DNA of 64,000 bases, taken from contig JADWQD010000007.1 in NCBI GenBank assembly GCA_016110215.1, forward strand, positions 1,550,001-1,614,000, written 5' to 3'. Position numbers and translations under genes: made by a program. Origin of the DNA: Capronia americana. Taxonomy: Eukaryota > Ascomycota > Eurotiomycetes > Chaetothyriales > Herpotrichiellaceae. Positions 33,806 through 44,643 of this stretch are shown in pieces. The first letter of the stretch is position 1. Every line of letters begins with the position of its first letter. The notes under the pieces were generated by a model. It had not been told where the DNA came from, did no database searches, and worked only from the letters and a program-made list of their open reading frames with translations.

Positions 33806-35766
33806 CAAAGCGCAATACGACGAAGGCGGAGAATTTCTGTCTACTAATAGCACGACGCCCAACGCAGATGCCGGCGTGCCCCCAGACACGACTGAGTGTG
33901 CTCTTCCAATTGATCCAACCCTCGAGAGCCTATGCCCCGAGGAAGACCCCCGCCCCACCTTCACGGCTGATCCTCCGGCCTCTGATGGCTTCTCCCACGC
34001 GACCAGTATGCATGAAGGCGCTGGAATCGACGTGGCTCACTCCCTCAATGCTTCCGCGACTCCTTGCGTCGTGCCCGAGTCCGCATTCACTCCGCCGTTT
34101 TCATTGGGACTTGCACTCTCACGGCGGCCGTCTCCCTTGCCTGAGATTCGATGTCCCGTCCCGGAAGACCAGACCCTCGATCTAGTAAAAGCCTACTTGG
34201 CGGAGACGGCGACGTGGTGTGATACCACTGACAGTTTCCGGCACTTTGCTGTGCTGAGTGCGCACGACATGCTGGAGACCGGAGTGTTCAAAGCGGCTGC
34301 CTTAGCGCTCGCTTCACGGCAACTCAGCATGGTTGGCCGAATGGACGAGGGCATTCCCCTGCAGTGTTACCAATACACGATACAACTCTTGATCCAGCAG
34401 GACCCGAGCCATACGAACTCATGTGTGCTTGCTACTTGCATTCTTTTGTGTGTTTATGAAATGATGGCCTCAAACATCACCGACTGGCGTCGCCATCTCA
34501 AGGTAAGCGTAATTTCCATGCACACGAAGGGTGTGAACAGCCATTGCTCACGCATGGATAGGGATGCTCCAGTCTGTTTTCCTCCAACGGGCTGAACGGC
34601 TCTTCCGAGGGACTGGTCAAAACGTGTTTCTGGGCCTTTGCCCGCATTGGTAAGGAAGTCATCAATGCTGTGACCCATGATCTGTTTCATGTGCTGATGG
34701 GGTTCGGTCACTTTTCGAAGACCTTTGGGCGGCTTTCATTCTCCAAAAGAGAACTCTCATTCCCACACAGTGCTGGGTGGACAACGAGAGCTTCCAGGCA
34801 GCGGCCAACCTCGCCTGCCCGGACGATTATTGCAATCTCAGTATTTTGACATTTGCTCGATTGGTCAACAGTCTGGCCGTTGAAGAAAGCGACACTTTGG
34901 ACACATCTTCGGAACTGATCCACGACGCACAGACATTGTGGAAGGCGTTTCAGACGTGGTGGGAACTTCGACCAACGAGGGTCAAACCACTGTTCGAAGT
35001 TCCGCCAGGGCCGACGAACGCCTTTCCCAAAATCATTTTCATCGATCCATCATCCAGTACGTAGAGCACCTCCTTTTCTGGCTCTTGCATGCGGAACGAT
35101 CTTTGATTTCGAAAGCAGTGAGCTGACTGTTTGAGCAGACTGCGGACATACCTTTTTCCACGCCGGCTGTATACTGCTGTTGACGGAGAGGAACTATAGG
35201 CCGGACGAAGGCAGTGGAATGGTACTTACTTGCCGGCACACTTCACGCATTCCAACATTCAGAACCCTGACGTGACCGTATAGTGCGACCCCTTGTGGCA
35301 TGCCGGACAGCTCTGCGGGATTTCAATCTCCAACACAGACCAGTAAGCATCCCACGTATTGGACTTTTTCCCTTTCATCTGGCTAAGAGGGAATTTAAAA
35401 AAAAACGACAGTGCGAACTGGGTGAATCATTTACAGCCTCTTTTTATCGCCGGTCGACAGTTCGGAGCGTGTCGGGGTCAGTCAGATCCGGTGCATGGAC
35501 GCGGTGACATGGCGGCTACGCTTACTACCACCCGATCCATGTCGACTTCCCCTTCGACCACGAGTAATTCCCGCTATAGAACAATGTCTCTGTCTCGTGG
35601 CGCGTCAAGGCGCTACCGCCATGATGAAGATGAACACGTGGACAATGTTCGCTTTGCCGTGGAGAGAGTCACCCTCCTACAGCACCTGGTCCGCATCCAG
35701 CGCGAAACCGGCTGGCGCACAGAAGCACGAGCCAAGGAACTCCGGCAACTCTGGGGCTTGGAATAA
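33262..35766 (+). CDS. Zn2Cys6 transcription factor (TF1)
   Basis: Nine exons (33262-33296, 33355-33383, 33465-33652, 33708-34502, 34562-34649, 34721-35056, 35139-35221, 35284-35342, 35412-35766) give 655 aa. The zinc cluster, C-x2-C-x6-C-x6-C-x2-C-x6-C, is assembled from three exons: the first cysteine codon is completed across intron 1, CLCCRARRRK comes from a 29-nt microexon, and CDGTKPQCSNCQRRHVDC lies in exon 3. This binuclear cluster binds CGG-type sites. An acidic stretch with 11 Asp follows (about 105-115), then the fungal-specific regulatory domain (AETATWCDTTDSFRHF, HDMLE, CILLCVYEMMASN, CFWAFARIDLWAAF, WVNHLQPLFIAG). The C-tail RVTLLQHLVRIQRETGW is shared with TF2. It is probably the activator of this half of the cluster. 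Confidence 0.9.
33774..33806 (+). repeat. GAT trinucleotide microsatellite coding for poly-Asp
   Basis: Ten GAT codons and one GAC code for 11 consecutive aspartates in TF1. TF2 lacks this run, so it expanded in one paralog and is likely to vary in length between strains. Confidence 0.9.
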
Positions 35767-36547
35767 GGTCCGGGAACGGAAATAATCATGTCATCATTAT
35801 GTGTTTCGACCGAGTGATTTCCAGCAAACCCAAAGTTGCGGTCTGGATTTCCGGCTGAGATGGTTTTCCTCAGGGATGTACAACGACAACAGTACCGCCG
35901 GGAGGTGTGCGTATTCCCAAGGCAAAACTTATTAATCAGAATATTCAACCTCGATACAGTAGTAGGAAGCTCGAACCGCCGCACTGCGGATCTGTGGACC
36001 GTTCAGAAGATGGTAAAACTTGTTGCCCGAAATCTTTAACAATATGGGCCCTTGACTTTGGGAACCGCTAAGCGTATAGAGAGGAGGCGTCGCGCGGTAC
36101 GTGTACCGGAATTTGGTAATGCGTCCCTTCAGAGCCCGCTGACGGACGTAGTAGAGCAAAGGTAACCCGGTGCTTGCGGTAATCTGCACCTGATTAAGTA
36201 GTCTACCATGGCTGACCAACTGCCTCGTGGATTTCCCATCATAGGCATGCAGTCTCTGGCCCTGGATCTTTCCCGTTTCTCTCTCTTGAGTCATTGCCAG
36301 CGGGAGAAAAACTCCATGGCTTTTGATCTGTGGGTTTGCGAGACGATCGATGCAATGTTCAACGTCGTGCTCGTTCTATCTTGCGGAACACAGCCGAGCT
36401 ACTGCAAGGGATGGAAGACTCCGAATTTAGCAAGCTGGGATACTGTTTCATTGCCCTACTCTCTCCGCTCTACGTGCTTAAAAGATGATCTTCAAGTGAT
36501 TGACATGAGAGCGCCTATCTAACGGACCATATGACTCTCTTTGCTGT
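35767..36547. other. Convergent 3' region, TF1 / transketolase
   Basis: TF1 and the transketolase gene point towards each other. Short frames here have no motif support, and nothing is called. Confidence 0.5.
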
Positions 36548-38885
36548 TCAGTGACCATTGGCCTCTGGAAGGCCGACGTGCGTCATTTCGACAAATTCCG
36601 ACCTCAACAACGGGTCGGCTTTCAGAGACTCCAGATACGCGTGGATCCGTTGCGAGACGAAGGAAGCCTCAAACCCAAAGAACTCGTATGCGGTTGGCCC
36701 GGGAAGAGACTGACCGAACCTGTCCTTGCTCAGACACACGGCGGCATTAGCGTACCGTTCCCAGCCATTCGCCGCGTAGGGCTCGATCACGACGATGGGG
36801 GCCTGGGTGTGGGTGTGGCGGCGTCCAAGAACAGATCTTTTATACTCGAGCGGTTGCTTTTCAAACAATCTCTGGCAGGGGAAGGAGACGGTCCGAACAC
36901 GGTGCTGATATTTCTCCTCCAGGAGCTTCGCAACGTCGACGGCCAGCCCAAGCTCGGCACCGACGCCCAGCAATGTGAGATCGGCTTCGCCCAACGATTC
37001 TTTCAGAATGTAAGCTCCCTTGGCAACCTCTGTCCGCTTGGTCAACGGTGTCAGTTGCGGAAGTGCATGCCGCGACGTGGAAATGATGGATGGCGTATGC
37101 CTCGCTTTGATGGCGACTTCCCACGCTCCCGCGGTCTCCTCACTGTCGCCAGGACGGATGTACAGCAGATTGGGCATGGCTCTGTAAAGGGCCGCCAGTT
37201 CGATGGGCTGATGCGTCGGGCCATCTTCGCCCATCCCAATCGAGTCGTGCGTGGCCGCGTGGATCACCTGCAGGTGCTGTAAAGACCCCATCCGAACCGC
37301 TGGGGCGGCGTACAAGTAAAAAATAAAGAAGGACGAGGTGACGGGGATGAACATTCCAGGATGGTAGGCCGCAATGCCATTCGAAATGGCCGCCATGGCG
37401 TGCTCCCTGACCCCGTAGTGAATATACCGCCCGGCGTAGCTCCCTGTCCCGAGCTGGCGAGGCTCGAAATCCTCTCGTCCGTTCCAGGTCATGTAAACTG
37501 ACGGTGAGAGGTCCGCGGTTCCGACCAAGAACTGTTTGCACGCCTGCGCGATGGGGTTGAAGACCAAGCCCGATGACGCTCGTGTCGAAGTGGTTTTGGC
37601 TGGGAACGCCTTCGGTATCAGGCTTTCCCAGTTGGCAGGAAGCTCTCCTTTCATCCTCGAACGGAATTCCTGGGCGAGCTCGGGATGGGATTGTGCATAA
37701 CGGCCAAAGAGATCGTCCCATTGTTTGACAAGGTCCTGTCCACGGGGAACGCTGTCGGCGAAGAAGTCCCTTACCACTTCCGGAATCACAAAGCTGTCTT
37801 CACGATCAAACCCGTACGTGGTCTTCATGTTTGCGACGTCCTGCATCCCGAAAGCAGCCCCATGGGCAGCCGCGTCCCCGGCAACAGCGCTTCCGAGCCC
37901 GATTACTGTCTTGACATTGATGAACGTGGGTTTATCGGATTTCTTGGCCTGGTTCAACGCGTTGACGATGCCGTGGATGTCAAAGCATCCGTCCTCGATG
38001 TTGAGGACATTCCATCCACAGGCTCGCATTTTGGCGTCCACGTCCTCGGTATTGGTCAAACTGACAGGCCCGTCGCACGTAATCTGATTGTTGTCGTAGA
38101 TTACGGTCAAGTTGTTCAGGCGCATGTGGCCGGCGAGGGAGATGGCTTCCAGAGCCACGCCTTCTTGCAGACAGGCATCGCCGACCATGCACCAAACGTG
38201 GCCGTCGATTATCTCGAAGCCGGGTTTGTTGAAATGCGCCTGGACGTTCTTGGTAGCCATTACCATGCCAACGGCATTGGCAACACCTTGACCCAGCGGT
38301 CCTGCACTATATCAACGACTGTTGATTCCTTTAACTTCTAAATAAAGGTGAACATACCGGTTGTCACTTCGATTCCTTCATTTTCAATCTCCGGATGTCC
38401 AGGGCACAGGGCGTCCGCTCTTTTTGAGTGGTATGATTTCAGTTGGTCCAAAGTCATGGACTTGTATCCCGTCAAATGCAGGAAGCAGTACTGAAACAAG
38501 CATGTGTGGCCATTCGACAGGACAAATCGATCCCGGTTGATAAACCCGGGCGTATGTGGCGCGTATTTCATGACATACTTCCACAAAGCCACCCCAATGG
38601 CCGCCATTCCGATGGCTCCTCTGTGATGGTAATTATTCTTCAGAGATGGTCTCACACAGCGCACAGGTATCAGCAAACTTACCCAGGATGCCCTCCATTG
38701 AATTGCTGGCACAAGTCCGCGACCAGCAGACGAAAACTCCTCAGCACAAGGTCTTCCAGCTCCGAAATCCCTTTCGCAGGAGTATATCCGACCTTTTTCT
38801 CCCTGACCAGCCTTTGCAACGCCTGCTCATCATGAACTGTGTGGCTGTTGACCACAGTAGCACTGACTCTCTCTGCCGCAACCAT
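36548..38885 (-). CDS. Dihydroxyacetone-synthase-like transketolase
   Basis: Three exons (38885-38683, 38620-38358, 38301-36548) give 739 aa, the usual size of transketolases. Seen in order are FNGGHPGGAIGMAAIG, the thiamine diphosphate/Mg motif GDACLQEG (196-203) with YDNNQIT, the pyrimidine domain (YIHYGVREHAMAAISNG, SIGMGEDGPTHQP), and the C-terminal domain. The N-terminal and central residues resemble the fungal dihydroxyacetone synthase/transketolase branch, which moves a two-carbon unit from xylulose 5-phosphate to an aldose or, in methylotrophs, to formaldehyde. The protein ends EANGH, so the peroxisomal SKL/NKL-type tail of methylotroph enzymes is absent and a cytosolic location is likely. 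Sitting inside the cluster, it may take up a one-carbon or sugar by-product; this is inference. Confidence 0.9.
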
Positions 38886-39902
38886 TGCTGCCAGTATCGT
38901 AACGACAATATATTGATGGTTTTTTCATGCAATCCAGAAGACTACTCCTGTGATATTGTTTTACTCTACCTTTTCAACCGAGTCTACGACACCTCCTTTG
39001 CAGAAAACGACACCAAGATTAGGAGGATCCGGAGTATCCAAGACTGTAGCTCCCCATTCTGGAGAGGCGCTCCCGATGACGGGAAGATAGGACTCAAGAG
39101 TGAAAATATTGCCCGAATGGGCACCAAAGTGATGATTGATAATTAAGATTTTCCCGCGTATTCGTTTGCTCTTCGCTTCCACTTCCTCCTCTCACGGTGG
39201 AGCAATCAGGAAGTTCGTTCGGCATGTTGAAGCCCTATCATGAAAGCTCATGTACTGTAAGTCTCTGCCAGTGTATTGTTGTCCTCAAGCGGCCTGTCGG
39301 AGGCATCCCCAGAAGCCCAAAAACGGACGCGGACGTAACACTTCCTTCATTCCCGCTTTTCGCCTAAGAAAAGAGTTCGAGCGGGTCGAAATTAAGTTTA
39401 ACATCCCTGACTGTCTGTTTTGCTAGAAGAGGCACCTGCAAGCGCTCTGTGCTTCCGTATCTCCGAATTGCGGAAGACACCAATCTCAAGGATTTGAGGA
39501 GTCCTGCGTTTCCCCGGACGCCAACCCGGACAGGCTACATAGGGTACTCGGTATGGCCAACCCAGCCGCGCGGATCCGTTTCTGATCGGCTAGGAACAGT
39601 AATAATTCGATTCCCAGGGCTGTGGTTCCCCGAAACGTGCAACGGGGTCCCCATGGGGCTTTCAACTTGATTGCCTTGCCGTTCGTTCGAATTTTATAAA
39701 GCAGAGGCCGAGCACCCGACCAACCCGTGCTATGTTCTTCCTGTCAACACCTGTCGCCTGCTGCTTACCCTCTCACACAAGGGTAGTGTGCTTATACGTG
39801 TCGTCGATCCCACTGCGATCCCTCTCTGGAAACTGCTCCGCCTCCAACAAACTGTTGTAAAAAGATCCTCGCGAGAGAGTCGGGACGTATTTCTCTGTCG
39901 CG
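38886..39902. promoter_or_regulatory. Divergent promoter, transketolase / MFS1
   Basis: About 1 kb without a gene between two divergent genes. Upstream of the transporter it has several GC-rich symmetric or repeated elements: a CCCGGAC direct repeat (39513-39531), GGGGTCCCC (39644-39652) and CCCCATGGGG (39649-39658). These are candidate regulator sites only. Confidence 0.5.
39513..39531. promoter_or_regulatory. CCCGGAC direct repeat upstream of MFS1
   Basis: Two copies of CCCGGAC with a 12-bp period (39513-39519 and 39525-39531), about 370 bp before the MFS1 start. The CGG core is the kind of half-site bound by Zn2Cys6 proteins; the function is unproven. Confidence 0.3.
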
Positions 39903-41517
39903 ATGGGTGCGGGCAACAGCTACAACTTCGCCATCACCTTGTTCGCTGCTCTGGGCGGCTTGACATATGGCTTCAGCAACTCAGTCATCGGCTCCGTCCT
40001 CGGTCTTCCGGGCTTCTTTTCCTACTTCGATCTGCGCACTACGGGCCACGGAGCAAGCTACGAGACTCGGATCGTGGGTGCAACCTCCGGCCTGTTCGCG
40101 GCCGGGGGAGCCATAGGGTCTTTCTTCCTCAAATTCGTGGCCGACTCGCTGGGCCGGAAGAGAGCGATCCAGATCATCTGTGTCGTGTGCATGATCTCGG
40201 GCGCTTTACAGGCCGGGTCCGTCCACATTGCCATGTTTCTGGTGGGCAGGTTCCTGTCCGGCATTGCGATCGGCCTCATTGTTTCCATCATTCCGGTCTA
40301 CCAGTCAGAGGTCTCCCCGCCCAGCCAGCGCGGCATGATGGTCGGTTTCCACGGGGGAGCCATCGGCTGCGGTTATTGCAGCGCCGCCTGGATCGGATAT
40401 GCCTGCTACTTCTCCAAGAACTTGTCCTTCCAGTGGCGGTTCATGCTGGCGGCACAGTGCATTCCGCCGTTGATCCTGTTCATCGGCTCTTTCAAGCTCC
40501 CGGAATCGCCCAGGTGGCTGGTCACGCAAGGCCGCCACCAGGAGGCCTTGGATATTCTCACGAGATTGCACACTGGGAAATTGTCCAATGATTCTGTCGA
40601 ACACTCGGCGGACGAGCCCGGTCTGGCGCAGCGCGAGTTCCAACAAATCTCCATGCAGATCGAGCTGGAACGTGAGCTCAAGACCAGCCCGTGGGTGATG
40701 GTCACGAAAAAGTCGTACCGCAAACGACTGTTTTGTGGTGTATTCACTCAAGCCATCGCCCAGAGCACTGGAGTGCTCGTGATCAACAACTTTCAGGTCT
40801 CCCTGTACAACGGCCTCGGTCTGTACGGCGCGATGCCCCTTCTGCTGTACGCGCTCTATTTGACCAACAGCACCACATGGAACTGGATCGGGGCCTTCTT
40901 GATGGATCGAACGGGTCGCATTCCCATGATGACCTTCGGCCTCTGTGGGTGTATTGTTGCGGTCAGCTTGGAGACAGCCATGGTCGCCGAATTTGGTGGA
41001 ACCACCAGCAGGGTCGGCAACGGCTTTGGTGTCTTCTTCCTGTTCATGTTCGGCACCATCTACGGCTCGTGTCTCGATGCGTCGACATACGTCTACTCAT
41101 GTGAAGTCTTCCCGACCCATTTGCGAGCCGCCGGCATGGGTGTGTCGATCTGCGGTCAATTTCTCTGCACTTTGGTCTTTACCCAGGTGGCGCCGACCGC
41201 ATTCGCATCCATCGGATGGAAGTAAGTTCTATACCCACTCCGCTTGTTCTATAGGCCCTTTGTCTAACTTATGTCCCAGGTACTACTTGGTCTTCATTAT
41301 CATCCCCATCTTCGGAACCGTCGTTGTGTGGAAATACTTCCCCGAGACTGCTCGCATGTCCCTCGAGGAGATTGGAGAGAAGTTTGGTGAACCGGTTGCC
41401 ATCCATCTGAATGCAGCTGAAGGCGAGAAGGCTCTGGTCATCCAATCAGAGAACCTAAATGAAGAGAAACAAACGGTGCCGCGGACGACGGCTGAGGAAT
41501 TGACTGAGACAGCTTGA
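39903..41517 (+). CDS. MFS sugar-porter-family transporter (MFS1)
   Basis: Two exons (39903-41221 and 41280-41517; a 58-nt intron in phase 2) give 518 aa. Twelve hydrophobic segments and sugar-porter signatures are visible: SLGRKRAIQ after helix 2, GRFLSGIAIG and PVYQSEVSPPSQRG in the middle of the first half, PESPRWLV before the central loop, FTQAIAQSTG in helix 7, and YSCEVFPTHLRAAGMG with PETARMSLEE near the end. The family imports hexoses, quinate and related hydroxylated rings by proton symport at the plasma membrane. MFS2 is its paralog, with the same single intron after the GWK codon. It probably imports the cluster's substrate, or a sugar acid. Confidence 0.93.
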
Positions 41518-41993
41518 TCGGCTTGCCGGCATGACACACCGGTCACGGATTTCTCAGCCTTCCTTGTGAGGAGCAGACCTCACTTTACAGAAGTGAGGTT
41601 GTGATTGAAGAAGAGAGAAACAGCAAGACAGAAAGAGATATCCCAGGGATGCCTGGACCAAATGGACATAGTTGGTATCAGATACATAAGTGATAGCAAA
41701 CAATATCAGCCATGTTCAGGTCCTTCCAGAGATCGTTTTCCTTCAATGCTGTCTTTATAGCCACATTTCGCAGCTGCAGTTACGACCCTTGTTTTGTTTA
41801 GGTATTCTGCGTGCGTGAGAGACTTGCTCTTTCCGCCTGTCGGTCACTGTTCTACTATTGAACAAGGTCAGTTTTGTTCGAACTCACCTTTGCTTCTCAC
41901 TTGTAGGCTCGACAACAATAGGCTCGACAACAATAGGCTCGACAACATGTTCAACTACTATAAAATCACTATGTAGGATTGGCCCGAATATTC
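41518..41993. other. Convergent 3' region, MFS1 / BVMO2
   Basis: No gene; it holds a 15-bp tandem repeat (41904-41947). Confidence 0.5.
41904..41947. repeat. 15-bp tandem repeat (TAGGCTCGACAACAA), 2.9 copies
   Basis: Three near-complete, exact copies of a 15-bp unit between the 3' ends of two convergent genes. Confidence 0.9.
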
Positions 41994-44030
41994 TCAGTTG
42001 TACATGTAGAATGCCATGTCACCACCCGTAGTTTCTCTGATGGTGAGTCCATTGCCCATGAAGCTAAACCGGTTCTTGGAGTTGTATTCAATGTCAAAGT
42101 GCTCGGCGCGGAGATCTTTCAGCATTTCTCCATAGTGGAGGATGCTGCCGGCATACAGCGCCGTGATCTTGCCCTCGACCTGGCCGTTCTTGTACCAAGA
42201 TCGACACCCTGTCGTCCAGACGGTCCGTTTGAGGAACTCCTGCGTGTAGACATTGTAATCACTGACAGCCTCTTGCTTGATGCTAACACACCTACCACGC
42301 AGTAGTACCGAGTTGTTAGCTTGTTTTAACCCGAAAGAAGCATTGGTGGCTGGCTGGCTGAACTTACTTGATATCTTCGGTCGAGATCTTGTGAATCCAA
42401 TTCAGGATGTAATCGGCTGCAAACTCCAGCTCCGCCAGCACCGATCCGTGTCCAATCGGACAATTGGGACCGTTAAAGATGAAGTAGTTGGGAATGTCCG
42501 CGGCGCAAATACCCATGTAGGCCTCTGGGCTGTCGCGCCACAACTCGCTGAGATCCGTGCCTCTGCGACCTTTGACTTCCCAGCGAGGGGCGAACGAGAC
42601 GTCGAAGCCTGTCGCGCAAACGATGGCGTCCACCTCAAGGACGGTCCCGTCTTGCAAGACCAGGCCAGTCTCGGTAATGTGGTCGATCGGGGTGAATGTC
42701 GTCGCCACATTGGATTCTTGAAGGCTTTCCAAATAATCTTCCCCGGGAGTGATGCGACGGCACCCGACTTTCCACTCTGGCACGAATCGACCGATTAACT
42801 CAGGGTCGTTCTGCAGCGCCTCCTCCATCAACTTCTTCGACGCGGACTGTAACTCTTCCTGTTCTTTGGTGTTGAGAATCAAAGACCAGAAAAAGCGATT
42901 GAACGACGACTCTATGGTCTTGCGGTATTGCTTCAGGGCCTCGGGATCCTCGCGGAACTTCTTCTTTTCGTCATCGGTATCTGCTCAAGCATGGACCAGG
43001 CAGTCAGTGACAGCACAGCAAGAGATAAAACAGCGTCCGACAGCCCGCACACAGATACTTACAAAAGAAATTCTTCCCGTTGCCACCCCGGGTAAACTTC
43101 GTATTCATGTTTGGGCTGACCCATGTCGCCGACCGGATGAGATTCGTGAGGTGTGACACCAGCTTCTGCAGCTTGGGCACCACTTGGATGGCCGAGGAGC
43201 CGTTTCCGATGACTGCCACCCTCTTGCCCGTGTAGTCGTAGTCTTCTTTCCTGGGAATTCTCAGCAGCGAACGCCGTGAACGAACCGAATGACCTTACCA
43301 TGCCGCGGTATGTACCAGATGTCCTTGGAAGTCGCGCAGGCCGCGAATATCGGGCCACTTCCAATGGCTGCACAGCTGTCAGCGTGATTATATCCTCATA
43401 GTGCTCAGTGATCTTGGAGCAAACCGACTTCAAGATGCCAGATCCATTAACCAGGATATCGCAAGAATCGGTGATGATTCCGTCCTTGGTCTCGATCTTA
43501 AGATCCCATTTCGCCGTCGTCTCGTTCCAGACGGACGAGATTATCCTCGAGTTGAGCTTCACATTCTTGTCGAGATTCCATTTTGTTGTCGTCTTCCGGA
43601 TATACTCCCAGATCTCAGGGCCACTGGCATAGAACTGGGTCCATTCGGCATTGGGTTCAAACGGAAATGTATAGACATGAGCTGGAACCTGGTGTCATTC
43701 TCGTCAATGGCAGCACAACTGCTTGGTGAAATGTTGGACATACGTCACACGCCACGCCCGGATACCGATTTTCCAGCCAGGTTCCTCCAACCTCGTGCTG
43801 TTGTCTGTCAGATGTGTTCGACGTCCCGTTTGCGGTGTACTCACATTTTTCTCGTAGATGACATGGTCAATCCAATCCTCCGCCTTCAATTCATACATGA
43901 TCTTGTACGCAAAGATCAGGTTGGCGAACCCGGCCCCTATCGACACCACCCGCAGTCTTCGCCGAGTGAAAAGCGGCTGTTCCACCGCCGGCACCCAATT
44001 GTGAGGGTGAGAGCTATGACCGTTCTCCAT
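41994..44030 (-). CDS. Baeyer-Villiger monooxygenase (BVMO2)
   Basis: Seven exons (44030-43845, 43797-43744, 43688-43429, 43367-43299, 43250-43063, 42980-42368, 42291-41994) give 555 aa. The fingerprint FxGxxxHxxxW is FQGHLVHTAAW (F180, G182, H186, W190) and is split between two exons. The NADPH motif is GNGSSAIQVVP. The first Rossmann motif reads GAGFAN (32-37), with Asn where the third glycine usually is. Other landmarks are GGTWLENRYPGVACDVPAH, YASGPEIWEYI and ATGFDVSF. The last exon supplies NGQVEGKITALYAGS and a typical aromatic end. Compared with BVMO1 and BVMO3 it lies on a different branch (aryl-ketone and steroid-like BVMO clades have similar landmarks), with different introns. The substrate is not determined. 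Confidence 0.92.
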
Positions 44031-44643
44031 TTTATGGACGTTCGCAATTCAATTGAAAGCTTCTTGGGGCTGGCTCTTTGGACAGGACTCGCGAAGCCCC
44101 GGCAAGTCCTCTGGTTTTAATATGTTGACTCGCGCCGCGCAACGCGTTCGCTTTCGGAACATGTTCCCAATTTCTAAGCACTCCCGAATGAGCCCTTGCG
44201 ATCAGATGTACAATAAATCTCGACGACATAGTCGTGGCAGTGCTAAGCGCAACCCTTTTCATGAGGTTGGGGGCTTGCAGCTTCCCGTTTAAACACAGCC
44301 GATACAAGAGAGAAATCCCACCCCTACTGAGGATCCGCCCAAGCCCGCAATCCCCAGACAAACCCCACAGTGCTGCATGAGGACTGCCAGAATGTCCAGT
44401 TGTCTATTCGGGATCCGTAACCCCTGAGTCTCGACGGCTCATCTTACAGACTCGGTCATTTTGGATGAGTCATCTAAATCTGTATACGCGCACGCCTCAC
44501 TGTCCAGATAGGGAGAATTGGGTGGGGTGATATGGACAGGGTAATTCGATACGGCAGCGAAGGAGATTTTGAGAAAGTAAATCCAATTTCTGATGCGTCG
44601 ATTGTGAGACGCGCGAATCCTCTAAGCCAAACTACAAGGCGTA
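44031..44643. promoter_or_regulatory. Promoter of BVMO2
   Basis: A 613-bp gap between the BVMO3 stop and the BVMO2 start, both on the minus strand. No gene is seen. Confidence 0.45.
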
